Assembly (NCBI GenBank): GCA_963663975.2
Contig: CAXXRA010000003.1
Span: forward strand, 70,263-134,262
Source of the DNA: JANQRX01 sp963663975
Lineage (GTDB): Bacteria; Pseudomonadota; Alphaproteobacteria; Rhizobiales; Kaistiaceae
Length of the DNA stretch: 64,000 nucleotides
Direction of reading: 5' to 3'
The position numbers were made by a program, and so were the translations under genes. Positions 27,057 through 35,950 of the stretch are shown here, piece by piece (within the stretch, counting starts at the first letter, position 1; every line of letters begins with the position of its first letter). Under the pieces are notes generated by a model. The model was not told where the DNA came from and did not search any database. It was given only the letters and a program-made list of their open reading frames with translations.

Positions 27057-27506
27057 CTAACGCGCGCAGTGCCGGCGGATGCTGTGGGTAACGACGCCCC
27101 AGGCCTCGCAACCGGCATCGTCGAGGGCGATATCGGGAAAATCCGGGTTCTCGGCGTAGAGGATCAGGGCGCCATTGCTCTTTCGCAGGCGTTTGACCGT
27201 CAGCTCGCCATGCAGGACGGCGATGACGATATCGTCGGCCTGGGGCGCGATGGCGCGGTCGACAACGAGAAGGTCGCCGTCGAAAATTCCGGCGTCGCGC
27301 ATGGATTCGCCCTGTGCGCGGATGAAAAAGGTCGCGGCCGGGCGGCGGATCAGATGCAGATTGAGATCGAGCTTGCCCTCGATATGGTCGTCGGCGGGGC
27401 TTGGAAAACCGGCCGGCACCCTGGAGCCGTAAAGCGGCAGAGCGAGGTCGGAGGGCTGATCGGTGAAACGATGCAAGGGGACGACCTTCAATATCAATAG
27501 GAACAT
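27057..27506 (-). CDS. umuD: UmuD-type SOS peptidase subunit
   Basis: LexA/UmuD-like S24 peptidase (149 aa with the ATG at 27506). It self-cleaves at A32-G33 (VPAGFPSP) using S68 (GESM) and K105 (TVKRL), and then assists the UmuC polymerase. All catalytic residues are present. The annotated ATG falls inside the SOS box, so the real start may be one of the TTG codons just downstream (for example before KVVPLHRF). umuC follows immediately but is truncated, so UmuD probably has no partner from this locus. Confidence 0.88.
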   Translation of the reverse strand: MFLLILKVVPLHRFTDQPSDLALPLYGSRVPAGFPSPADDHIEGKLDLNLHLIRRPAATFFIRAQGESMRDAGIFDGDLLVVDRAIAPQADDIVIAVLHGELTVKRLRKSNGALILYAENPDFPDIALDDAGCEAWGVVTHSIRRHCAR

Positions 27507-27515
27507 AACATGAAC
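27501..27515 (-). promoter_or_regulatory. LexA (SOS) box of umuD
   Basis: GTTC-ATGTTAT-GTTC on the minus strand, an exact match to the alphaproteobacterial LexA site GTTC-N7-GTTC. It overlaps the putative umuD start codon. LexA would repress umuD until DNA damage. Confidence 0.85.
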
Positions 27516-27700
27516 TTACTGGCCAATTGTCAAGATGGCGTGGCGTGTTGAGGGCTCTCGCGATCCAAACGCTCTGGCACATAGGCCATTTGCGATTCCA
27601 CGAGGCCATCTGGACTTGAAACCGCCACTCAAAACGGCGTTTCTCGACGTATTCGTGGCCGCAAGGCCCTGCCGTTTCTATGGGGTCGATGAGAGAGGGT

Positions 27701-28324
27701 GTTAGTTTTGCCGCACGCGTCGCGGCTATTCGCGGCCCATTTCGCGCACAACCGGCAACAGCCGCCATATCGTGCGGGCCAAAGAGGGAAGAAGACCATG
27801 AGGAAGCGAATGCATCGCATCCGTGCCGGCGCCGTTCTGGCGATCCTTGTGCTCGCGATGGCGCCGGCGTCGCGGGCGGGCGACCTGTTTCGGAAAATCC
27901 TACGGCTGATCGATGATCTGCGGCCAAGACCCGCTCCGGCGTAGGGCCGAGGAAATCGACGGTGAGGAGAAAGCGACAGGAGAGGTGCGTCTGGATGGCG
28001 AGAAAAATGACCGAATGGCCCTCCAAACGGAGGCCGCTCACTAAAATCAGGCCATCGGATGGCTGCAAAAGGAGATGCCGTTCCCTTGGCGGTGGACCAG
28101 TGGTACGATTTCCACGAATTTGGATGTCATCTGGGGAATGTCGGTTAGTTTTGCCGCACGCGTCGCGGCTATTCGCGGCCCATTTCGCGCACAACCGGCA
28201 ACAGCCGCCATATCGTGCGGGCCAAAGAGGGAAGAAGACCATGAGGAAGCGAATGCATCGCATCCGTGCCGGCGCCGTTCTGGCGATCCTTGTGCTCGCG
28301 ATGGCGCCGGCGTCGCGGGCGGGC
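27701..28324. repeat. 181-bp direct repeat (27701-27881 and 28144-28324)
   Basis: Two apparently identical 181-bp copies beginning GTTAGTTTTGCCGCACGC and ending in the signal-peptide codons of a DUF3574 gene. They are separated by 262 bp of unrelated sequence. Each copy carries the same upstream region, ribosome-binding site (GAGGGAAGAAG) and start codon. Confidence 0.9.
27798..27944 (+). pseudogene. DUF3574 gene, 5' fragment only
   Basis: Signal-peptide part (MRKRMHRIRAGAVLAILV onward, to PASRAG) of the DUF3574 gene, then 21 unrelated codons and a TAG. It is the first copy of the 181-bp repeat; the mature domain is absent. Confidence 0.75.
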
Positions 28325-28555
28325 ACGCCGTCCTGCCCGGCCGGGTTTGAAGAGTTCACCGAGTACCGGCTGTTCTTCGGGCGTAGCCGGGGAGATGTGG
28401 AAGTCGTGAGCGACAAGGCCTGGCGGGGATTTCTCGCCGCCGAGATCACGCCGCGTTTCCCCGAAGGTCTGACCGTTCTGGACGCCGCCGGGCAGTGGCG
28501 CGACGGATCAGGTGCGATCATGCGGGGGAGGACGAAGCTGGTGATTGTCCTGTAG
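28241..28555 (+). pseudogene. DUF3574 secreted protein, truncated by IS1380
   Basis: 104-residue product: a signal peptide, then the DUF3574 domain with FTEYRLFFGRSRGD, VSDKAWRGFLAAEITPRFP, GLTVLDAAGQWRDGSG and the start of the last strand (TKLVIVL). The sequence ends at the junction with the IS1380 transposase at about 28552, so roughly the last 20-30 residues of the usual domain are missing. Function of the family is unknown; the protein is predicted to be periplasmic. Confidence 0.75.
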
Positions 28556-29682
28556 GCGAGCGCGTGAAGCTGGAGGCGAACGGCATTGTGGTCGAACCTG
28601 CGGCACGACAGGCGTGTCCACCGGATCGCGTTCTTGCCCTCCTTGATCCATTGCTCAGCCGTGCCGCGCTGATTGTAGAACGCGACCACCCGCTCGGCGG
28701 GGCGGCCCAGGTTGGTGACAATGAACCCGACCCGTGGGTACAACTCACCCGGATGCCACTCGACCTTGGCGACGACGCGGCGGGGCTTGTCCCAGGTTCC
28801 GGCCTGATAACTGAAGCTGGCATGATACCGGCGCACGTCCTTGGGCGGCCTGCCGACGGGGCGCTTCAGGAGATGAGCGATGCTTTCTTGCAGCACCTTG
28901 TTGGCGGGCAGCCGGATGGCGTAGAGCATGCCTTCGGCTTCGAGGTAGTCGTAGATCTCCGGTGAGGCGAAGGCCGCATCGCCGCGGAAGTAGAGGCGGA
29001 TGGCTCGTTCCTTGTAACGTTCGACCACCGGTACCAGGACATCACGCCATCCGTGGGCGCTGTGCACGTTGCCGGGGCGCAGCGCGCAACGCTCCAGGTC
29101 GCCGAACTGGTTGAACACGAACAGCGGGTGATAGCAGGTGCAGCCGAAGTGGCCGTTATAGGCCGTGCCCTCCTGCTCACCGAATGTCGGACTGTCGGAG
29201 CTGTCCATGTCGAGCACGACGCGCCTCGGCGGATCGTGGTCGTGAACCCGGTCGATCCACATCCCCGACAGGTCCGCAAGGGCCACGAGGTTCTCGTTGT
29301 TCGACAGCAGCTCGGTCTCGAACCGCCCCATCTGGCTGGTCGATGCCCCGCCGCGCTCGACCGCCTTGCCGCCGACGATCCAGCACATCGCGGGATCACG
29401 CCCGAGCCGGTCGGTGTCGTTGACATCCTCGTAGCCGGCGAGACGCCCATAGACGGACTGGCGAAGGAGACTGACGATGCCGTGCCAGCCGTTCCTGCCC
29501 GTGCGGCTATCCGCGAGCACGCCGCCCGCCAGTGCGGTCAGCCCGAGCGCGTCGTCCAGTTCGCGATAAGCGAGCAACCCCGCGTCGGAGGTCACCCGCG
29601 ATCCGTGGAACTCCAGTTTCAGGCGGCGGTCGAAAAGGGGCCGGAGTGGCCCATGATCCGATTCACCCTCCGGGTTCCGCAT
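28553..29682 (-). pseudogene. IS1380-family transposase, C-terminus missing
   Basis: DDE transposase of the IS1380 group. From the ATG at 29682 it reads RRLKLEFHGSRVTSDAGLL, DALGLTALAGGVLAD, LDMDSSDSPTFGEQEG (first catalytic Asp region), RLYFRGDAAFASPEIYDYLE (second) and QWIKEGKNAIRWTRLSC (Glu region), then RLQLHALAY. There the match ends and the frame runs into the DUF3574 gene, so the last part of the protein is lost. The long open frame beyond this point toward 27049 is not real coding sequence. Confidence 0.85.
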
Positions 29683-30058
29683 CCAAGCCGCCCTTCGACA
29701 CCCTCAAGCCAGTGATTCTTATAGCAGAATCGTGCCAATCAGGCATCAGGCGAAGCGGTCACTTGGGAAATGCGGGTTTAGGACTTTGCACCCTTCCACC
29801 CCGGACGCGCTGGTCGGCGCGGGTGAGGCTGAAACGCGAATGGTGAGCGCTGGAAGATGCCGTGAGGCCGTGGCATGAGGCAGCCAGGTGCCTGCCCGTC
29901 TCTGCGGGGCCGGGGAGGAGTTGCGCCCGAAGCCCCTAGTGGATTGATCGAGACGAATAGATCCCAACACCAAACAAGCTATCATATTGAAATGTCGGGG
30001 ATATCCGTCAACAATGGCCGCCTGGAAAGGGATCAAAGCGTCGGAATCTATCCACTAG
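29683..30058. other. Gap between the IS1380 remnant and the IS1182 element
   Basis: About 375 bp with no gene I can support. It holds the outer end of the IS1380 remnant (to about 29750) and, at its right edge, the CTAG flank of the IS1182 element. Before that insertion this DNA would have been directly downstream of the TRAP binding-protein gene. Confidence 0.5.
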
Positions 30059-30221
30059 GAGCGTGCGCCGTAGAAGTTTTGATGTTGGGCGATTGGCGCG
30101 CGGCCGCCGGAGAGATGGGATTTTGGCCCGAGTGTGGACATCTGGCCCGCCCGACTCTGGGATGGAAATGGGGATTATCAAGACTACTTGACGCTCCCGG
30201 CGAGTCTGCCATGATGCGCGG

Positions 30222-30794
30222 ATGTTCGAGAATCAACCGCCGCCCGCCCTCCAATGGGTCGATATCTTTCTCTCCGCCATCGCATTTCTGGTGGTTATCG
30301 TGACCTTGCCAACAGCATTCCAGATGTGGTGGGGGAAACCTCGTCTTCAGTTCGAGGTTGAAAGGATAAGGGTCCGTGACGGCGTTGGTTTGAATTGCTC
30401 GATCACGAATGAACCAGTGAGCAACAGAATCTTGAAGTGGCTAGGTGTAATCCGGGATGCAGCACACAAGGTTAGGATAACCGTAACAATCAGGGATAAT
30501 GGAACGAGGCTATATGTGGCGCGCGAAAAGATGACGATCAAAGTGGAGAATGAGGAAAGATCGTATTCGGTCGATTTGTATCCAAGCACTCGATCAGGGG
30601 TAATAATCGTGATGCAGAATGACGGCTCCTCATACGGTGAAATAGACGCGCCAAGCAGCGAAGACGGCAAAATTTATATCCCGCCGGGGGAGTATGAGTG
30701 CACCCTGGGTGTAAAGTGGGGGCAGGACTCGGTTTCAAAAACACGTGTCTTCTATGTCAATAAAAACATAGAGGCTACGCGATGGTGGAAGTGA
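30222..30794 (+). CDS. Membrane-anchored passenger protein of the cassette
   Basis: 190-aa protein I cannot assign. One N-terminal membrane helix (WVDIFLSAIAFLVVIVTL, residues about 12-29) is followed by a beta-rich soluble domain: LQFEVERIRVRDGVGLNC, RILKWLGVIRDAAHKVRI, TRLYVAREKMTIKVENEE and IPPGEYECTLGVKWGQ. The topology suggests an Ig-like domain on one face of the membrane. The gene is clearly more AT-rich than the core genome, with many AGG, ATA and AAT codons, which marks it as foreign. It is convergent with the transposase fragment and is the only intact gene in the cassette. Confidence 0.7.
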   Translation: MFENQPPPALQWVDIFLSAIAFLVVIVTLPTAFQMWWGKPRLQFEVERIRVRDGVGLNCSITNEPVSNRILKWLGVIRDAAHKVRITVTIRDNGTRLYVAREKMTIKVENEERSYSVDLYPSTRSGVIIVMQNDGSSYGEIDAPSSEDGKIYIPPGEYECTLGVKWGQDSVSKTRVFYVNKNIEATRWWK

Positions 30795-30888
30795 GCCGAT
30801 GACTCGTGGAAGTCCCGTTATCAACAGGGAGCGAGACCTCGCGGGCGCGACCCCAGAGATGCTGGCGCGGGCGCTGCTGCGGAACCGG

Positions 30889-31137
30889 CTACGACCGGGC
30901 GCCCGAGGGAAGCCCGTTGTCCGCGATGAGGTCGCGGTAGAGAAGGTTCCGGCCGACAAGCCCGGCAACCGTGTCTCGCATTTGCGCAAGCGTCCCTGAG
31001 TCTCGGATGGTGTGCTTGCCGGCGAATTCGGAGACGTAGCGTTGCAGGTGCTTCGGGCTCATCTTGTGGAACGTGCCGTCATGCGCCCGTTTCAGCATCG
31101 ACCAGAAGGATTCGATCCCGTTGGTGTGGGCTACGAT
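30889..31137 (-). pseudogene. IS1595-family transposase, C-terminal fragment
   Basis: Last 83 codons of an IS1595 transposase: HTNGIESFWSMLKRAHDGTF, with the glutamate of the DDE/DDN triad region, then HKMSPKHLQRYVSEFAGKH, RDTVAGLVGRNLLYRDLIA and the end NGLPSGARS. A TAG interrupts the frame at 31138-31140 and the rest is missing. The cassette cannot move by itself. Confidence 0.85.
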
Positions 31138-31295
31138 CTAGATATAGGAATTCAGGACGATGATTTCAAGTAGTCTTTATAATCCCCATGGAAATCCCAG
31201 ACCGGAAGGCCGGAAGGGAAGAGATTCGCGTTTCATACGCGGTCGATGGGCACTGCGCGCCCCGGAGCAAGTGCGTTGGCAGGCCAGCACCTGCC

Positions 31296-32618
31296 TCAGC
31301 ACGTGGCCACCGTCCCCATCCGCTTGATGTTCAACGCCAAGCACACGAGGTCCCACTCGCCGCGCACCTTCGCCAAGCCTCGCAGGCTGAATCGTCGGAA
31401 TCCGAGCACCTCCTTGATCCACCCGTTCGGCGCCTCCGAGAGCCACTTGCGTTGCGCGTACCGGGCTTTGCCCGCGGGGCTCGCCAGTTTCTCACCCATG
31501 CGGTGCGTGGCAGGGAGCCGGGCCGGGTCGACCGCCACCTGGGACTTGCCTTCACGCCCCAGCGCTACGTGCGCGTCGATGCCGCGATCTTCCAGCTCCA
31601 ACAGATCCGGCTCGTTGCAGTAGCCCGCATCGGCCAGTACCACCGCAGGCTCGACCCCAAACGTCTCGTTGATCTCGTCGAGCATCCCCACCAGCTGACC
31701 CTGGTCGCTGGCCTGTGGCCCCACCTGAGTCGCGACGATGATCTGGTGCTCCCCATCGACCGCCATCTGCGCGTTGTAGCACTGCTGGAACCCCTCGCTG
31801 CTGGTCTTCATGATCTGGCTCTCGGGATCGGTGAAATTGCCCTGCGCCTTCGGCTCGGGCTCGCCGTAGGCCCGCTTGTAGGGCCGCCCGCCCCGGGGAT
31901 TGCGGTCCTGCCCAGGCTCGCGCCCTCGCTCATCGTCGCGCCCGCGTTGCGCCGCCTCCAAACGCGCTTTGGCTGCCTGGATCGCCGCCAGGCGCTTCTC
32001 CCTGCGTTGCAACTCCTCGGGCAACTCGTCGCCCCGGAAATCCTCGCCCCAACGCTCGTCTTCTTCGGCGTCCACCATCCCCGCCGTCGTCAGCAGCGCC
32101 TCGATCTCCGCCTGCAAGCGAGCCGCCTCTTTGCCCATCCGCTCATAGCTCATCGCCTTGCGCTTGCTCGCGTTCGCTCGCACCTTCGTCCCGTCGACCG
32201 AGAGCTTGCCGAACCGCGCCAGTCCCATCTCGCGCGCCACCTGCACCACCCCCACAAACAGCTCGCTGAACTCCGCCAGATGTCGGCGTCGGAACTCACA
32301 TACCGTGCGATGTTGCGGGAAGTTGCCCGCCGCGAGCATCCGAAACGCTACATCCTCCTCCAGCTTCCTCGCCACCGCGCGCGAGGAGAATGTGCCCGTC
32401 GCGTAGGCATAGATCAGCACCTTGACCATCATCGACGGCTCGTAGGGGGCGTTGCGTCGACCGTCCCCCTCGTAGGGCGCATAGAACGCCGTCAAGTCCA
32501 GTGCATCGACCACATCGCTGACGTGATGAGCCAGGTGCCCTGGGGAAACCCACTCCTGCAAGTCCGGCGGCAAAAGCAAGGGTTGGTCCGGCTGGTAGGC
32601 ACGAAACGTGGTCGGCAT
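31296..32618 (-). CDS. IS1182-family transposase
   Basis: Apparently intact DDE transposase of 440 aa starting MPTTFRAYQPDQPLLLPPDL. It carries the N-terminal DUF772-type region (YEPSMMVKVLIYAYATGTFS, RKLEEDVAFRMLAAGNFPQH), a catalytic Asp in GKLSVDGTKVRANASK, a charged central linker, and the C-terminal block VLADAGYCNEPDL and RKWLSEAPNGWIKEVLGFRR. The start at 32618 is chosen because the upstream codons are not conserved. The nested cassette lies downstream of its 3' end, so the gene itself was not interrupted. Confidence 0.92.
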   Translation of the reverse strand: MPTTFRAYQPDQPLLLPPDLQEWVSPGHLAHHVSDVVDALDLTAFYAPYEGDGRRNAPYEPSMMVKVLIYAYATGTFSSRAVARKLEEDVAFRMLAAGNFPQHRTVCEFRRRHLAEFSELFVGVVQVAREMGLARFGKLSVDGTKVRANASKRKAMSYERMGKEAARLQAEIEALLTTAGMVDAEEDERWGEDFRGDELPEELQRREKRLAAIQAAKARLEAAQRGRDDERGREPGQDRNPRGGRPYKRAYGEPEPKAQGNFTDPESQIMKTSSEGFQQCYNAQMAVDGEHQIIVATQVGPQASDQGQLVGMLDEINETFGVEPAVVLADAGYCNEPDLLELEDRGIDAHVALGREGKSQVAVDPARLPATHRMGEKLASPAGKARYAQRKWLSEAPNGWIKEVLGFRRFSLRGLAKVRGEWDLVCLALNIKRMGTVATC

Positions 32619-32731
32619 CGGGAGTTCCCACACGCAACTGGCGTATCGGATCATACTTCCCCCTGCGCAAATCCACCCATAACTCGTCCGCTATCAACTT
32701 TGCAGCGCGGACCTTTCTGCGGCGCACGCTC

Positions 32732-33715
32732 CTAGTTGGCTTTGTAGGCGTCGATTATCGCGGCGCCGTTGGCGCCCGCGGCGGCAGACCATTCGGCCGA
32801 CATGGTCGCGCCGATCTCCGCGAGGTCGGCGGTGAGCCGTTCGCCCGGCGCCAGCACGCTCATGCCGTTGTCCCTGAGCTGTGCCATATACCAATCGGTC
32901 AACTCGCGTGCTCGCGTCGTACCGGCCGCTTCCGCCAACAACGCCGCCGAACGCAGACAGTTCCGGGTTTGCGCGTCGAGCGCGTCGAAGGCGTCCCTGT
33001 TTACGAACACATAGTTGCGCGGCAGCCAGGCCCGGACGTCGTAGAAATAACTCATATGCTCCCAGACCTTGTGGTCGTAACCGGTCGAGCTCGACGACAT
33101 GAAGGCGTCCGCCACACCGCTCGCCAGCGCCTGCCCGAGCTCTGCCGCCTCGACGTGAACCGGCAGCATTTTGGCAAGCTCCGCCAGTCTTGCGGTCGCG
33201 GCGTTGTTGGTGCGGAACTTGATCCCGCCCATGTCGGCGATACCGCCGATCTCACGTTCGAAGTACATCCCCTGCGGTGGCCAGGGGATGGAATACAGCA
33301 GTACCAGATTTTGCTCGGCGAGGATCTCGGTCAGCATGCCCCTCGCTGCCTGCCAAAGCCGATCGGATGCCTCGAAGGACGAGGCCAGGAACGGCACCGA
33401 GTCGAACCCGAAGACGGCATTCTCGGACTGGTGCGCACTCAACAACCGCTCACCGATGGGAGCCCGGCCGGTCTGTACGGCGCGCATGATCTCGCCGCCC
33501 TTGAACAGGGTGCCGCCGCCATGCACGACGATCTCAAGATCGCCCCCGGTGCACACGCCCACTGCCTCGGCAAACAGCTTGCCGTTCTGCGTGTGGTAAT
33601 TGGAATCCACATACGCCGTCGGCATGTCCCATTTATCGGCCGCGTGGACGGTGCCCGCCGAGAGGGCCAAGCCTGCAGCCAGTCCCGTCAACCATTTCAT
33701 CGTCAAATCTCTCAT
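32732..33715 (-). CDS. TRAP transporter solute-binding protein (DctP type)
   Basis: Periplasmic binding protein of 327 aa for a TRAP uptake system, ligand probably a carboxylate. It starts with a signal peptide (MKWLTGLAAGLALSAGTVHA, preceded by five codons from ATG 33715). Family features include GGTLFKGGEIMRAVQTG, RTNNAATARLAELAKMLP (the ligand-binding Arg region), AELGQALASGVADAFMSSSS and YVFVNRDAFDALDAQTR. The DctQ/DctM membrane genes are not nearby. The stop TAG is part of the CTAG that flanks the IS1182 element, so the coding region is complete but its downstream neighbours were displaced. Confidence 0.88.
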   Translation of the reverse strand: MRDLTMKWLTGLAAGLALSAGTVHAADKWDMPTAYVDSNYHTQNGKLFAEAVGVCTGGDLEIVVHGGGTLFKGGEIMRAVQTGRAPIGERLLSAHQSENAVFGFDSVPFLASSFEASDRLWQAARGMLTEILAEQNLVLLYSIPWPPQGMYFEREIGGIADMGGIKFRTNNAATARLAELAKMLPVHVEAAELGQALASGVADAFMSSSSTGYDHKVWEHMSYFYDVRAWLPRNYVFVNRDAFDALDAQTRNCLRSAALLAEAAGTTRARELTDWYMAQLRDNGMSVLAPGERLTADLAEIGATMSAEWSAAAGANGAAIIDAYKAN

Positions 33716-33920
33716 TGTGTGAATGCGGTGCTCGGCGACGATAACGGCAATCCAAAAGCATTATCGCCGCCTGTAGCGCCCATGGGACCGGCGTTCTTGA
33801 GCATCCGAAGGACCAATAGCGCCACAATTCTTGTAACCACCTAAACAATGAATATGTTACGCACTGCCCGCACCAGTGAGAAGCGGTCGAATTCCAAGGA
33901 ACCCTGAAAAGGAGAAGCGC

Positions 33921-35174
33921 ATGAGTGCGAAGCTCAACATCAAGGCCCTTGTCGCGGCGGCCGGGATCGCGGCAGGCGCTATATCCGGTGTCTCCGCGGA
34001 GACTCTCGGACCTGTCACCGACCCGCTTGGCGTGGTCAAAATTCCCAAGGGCGCACCGATTCACATCGGCGGCTATTGGACGCTGTCCGGCCCGGACGTC
34101 GATATCGGACTGGATCAGAAGCGCGGCGCGGAAATCGCCATGGATGACAGGGGAAACGCGGTCGCCGGGCACCCAATCGAATTCCATACCGAGGACAGCC
34201 ATTGCAGCGCCGAGGGTGGGCAAACCGCGGCCACCAGGCTCGCCTCGAACCCGAACATCGTTGTTGTAGTCGGGCCCGACTGCTCAAGTGCCGGCACCCC
34301 CGGTGGCCCTATCCTGTGGAAGGCGGGCATCCCAAGCGTAGCCACCTCGACCACCGCGCCGTCGCTTACCGCACCGGATCGCCCGGAGGGTCTGCAAGGT
34401 TACCTGCGGACCATCTATAACGACCTTGCTGCCGGCGCCGCGGATGCGGAGTACTTCTGGAATCAGATGAAGTGCAAGAGTCTTGCCACGATCCACGACG
34501 GCAGCCCGTATGCCGAACAACTCGTGCGGGTAGCCAAGAACCGTTTCATGGAGTTGGGTGGCAAGGTGACAGCAATGGTGGCGGTGGCGCCAACCGATGT
34601 CGACATGCGCCCGGCTCTCACTCGGATCGCTGCTGCCAAGCCATGTGTGGTCTATTTTCCAATATTCGTGGCGGCGGCAGGCCGGATCGTTCACCAGTTC
34701 GGGGAGATCGAGGGTCTTGAATCCACCACGCCAGTCGGCGGTAGCGCGCTGATGGCGCCGGGATTCCTGGAAGCGGCGGGTGCCGCGGCGGTGAATTTCG
34801 TGTTTACAAGTCCGGATACCTCGGCGGAGGCGATGGGCACCCGTTATCCCGAGCTGGTGAGGAAGTATAAGGAGAAATATGGCGAAGGCCCGATCCAGGC
34901 CTTTCATCAAAACGCTTACGATGGAATGGCGGTGGCGCTGATGGCCATAGAAAAGGTGGCGGTGAAGGACGACGCCGGCAACACCTACATCGGGCGCCGG
35001 GCGCTTCGCGACGCCCTCTTCGCCACGAAGGGCTTCGACGGAATGGGCGGTGAGATCACCTGTAACGAGAATGGCGACTGCGCGGGCTTCAAGTTTGCCG
35101 CTTACCGGTTTGTCGGCTCCGACCCATCGAGCTTCGAGATCGGCAAGAACCCGGTCAAGATTTATCCGCAGTAG
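33921..35174 (+). CDS. Branched-chain amino acid ABC transporter substrate-binding protein (LivK-like)
   Basis: Periplasmic binding protein of 417 aa, type I fold. Signal peptide SAKLNIKALVAAAGIAAGAI..VSA; mature part begins with IHIGGYWTLSGPDVDIGLDQ, followed by VVVVGPDCSSAGTPGG, PSVATSTTAPSLTAP and GPIQAFHQNAYDGMAVAL. The ATG at 33921 has AAGGAGAAG in front. It is divergent from the TRAP binding-protein gene. No permease or ATPase genes accompany it; about 660 bp downstream comes an IS21 element, which may have replaced them. Ligand unknown. Confidence 0.88.
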   Translation: MSAKLNIKALVAAAGIAAGAISGVSAETLGPVTDPLGVVKIPKGAPIHIGGYWTLSGPDVDIGLDQKRGAEIAMDDRGNAVAGHPIEFHTEDSHCSAEGGQTAATRLASNPNIVVVVGPDCSSAGTPGGPILWKAGIPSVATSTTAPSLTAPDRPEGLQGYLRTIYNDLAAGAADAEYFWNQMKCKSLATIHDGSPYAEQLVRVAKNRFMELGGKVTAMVAVAPTDVDMRPALTRIAAAKPCVVYFPIFVAAAGRIVHQFGEIEGLESTTPVGGSALMAPGFLEAAGAAAVNFVFTSPDTSAEAMGTRYPELVRKYKEKYGEGPIQAFHQNAYDGMAVALMAIEKVAVKDDAGNTYIGRRALRDALFATKGFDGMGGEITCNENGDCAGFKFAAYRFVGSDPSSFEIGKNPVKIYPQ

Positions 35175-35834
35175 GTTCGAGGTCCATGGGGCGGTGACTT
35201 GGTGAACAGCCAAAGAGTGCCTGGAGTGATGAAGTCTAACATCTGCCGGTCCGGCTTCGACGAGGCTCATCACGCCCAAAAGCAGTGGCAGCGCGGCGTC
35301 TATGAAGGTCCACACCAGGGAGGTGGCTGTCCCCGTTCTATGCGCAGTCCCGCGCTAAGTCTCCATTGAGGGCGTCGTTTTTGAACCTCCGCACAGTGGT
35401 CTTGAACGCCTCTAGCGTTGAAGCTGCATTAAGCCCGAATGAGCGTGTCATCCTTACCCTTTTTGGCGTCTCAATAGGGTGGTTCCGGGAGGCTGCGGAG
35501 TTCGTCTGCCAAATGGTTCCAGAACAACTGAAGCATCACGGTCCAATGTCGCCGGTTCCGGTCCGCTCATAGGCCCCCCCGGCGGCCAGGACGCCTTTGG
35601 GCGCGTTTCCCATCACCCTCAGGCATCGTCCTCTCGCCGCCTGCAGAAGTCGGTCCAGTGCCCTGCCGGGTTCCGCAGGCGGTCCTTCCGGCGCCCGCCA
35701 GAAAACGGTCCGTTTTCGAACGGCCACCGTCCGTGTTGTCAGAGGCTCGTCAATCTCCCTCGTAGAGCACTGGCGCTGCCATGCCCTTCTTTCGGCTGCT
35801 ATAGGCGCATCCTCAGTCCCCTGGACTTCTTACG
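35175..35834. other. Region without supported genes before IS21
   Basis: About 660 bp. A minus-strand fragment near 35240-35315 (MWTFIDAALPLLLGVMSLV) looks like the start of a membrane protein but breaks down at once. A plus-strand frame at 35366-35572 has protein-like composition without a recognised family. I read the region as decayed. Confidence 0.45.
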
Positions 35835-35950
35835 TGTTGATCGGCGTGGAATATTGACCCCCTTGGTGGGGTAATCGGCGTCCAAAATTGACCCCCCTGG
35901 TTTTGTGATTTTTAACACACCTCGTTGTTTGGACAGACGAGGTGGGGGAG

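Larger units (their letters stand above)
30170..31187. mobile_element. IS1595-type mobile cassette with a passenger gene
   Basis: Complete boundaries are visible. The inverted ends are GGGGATTATCAAGACTACTT at 30170 and GGGGATTATAAAGACTACTT read inward from 31187. Perfect 8-bp direct repeats ATGGAAAT flank it (30162-30169 and 31188-31195). An 8-bp duplication is what IS1595 elements make, and an IS1595 transposase fragment lies inside (30889-31137). The rest is an unrelated gene (30222-30794). The element therefore looks like a non-autonomous derivative carrying cargo, inserted into an IS1182 copy. Confidence 0.85.
30059..32731. mobile_element. IS1182-family element interrupted by a nested cassette
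   Basis: Ends are GAGCGTGCGCCGTAGAA at 30059 and, inverted, GAGCGTGCGCCGCAGAA at 32731 (16 of 17 match). CTAG lies outside both ends (30055-30058 and 32732-32735), as a 4-bp target duplication. The transposase is at 31296-32618. A 1018-bp second element sits in its left noncoding end (30170-31187); without it and its 8-bp repeat the IS would be about 1.65 kb, a normal size for this family. Confidence 0.85.

Noticed and set aside
27049..29682. A single 877-codon minus-strand open frame
   Set aside because: Only its first part is protein-like (IS1380 transposase). It then passes antisense through DUF3574 fragments and through umuD out of frame. It is a chance fusion.
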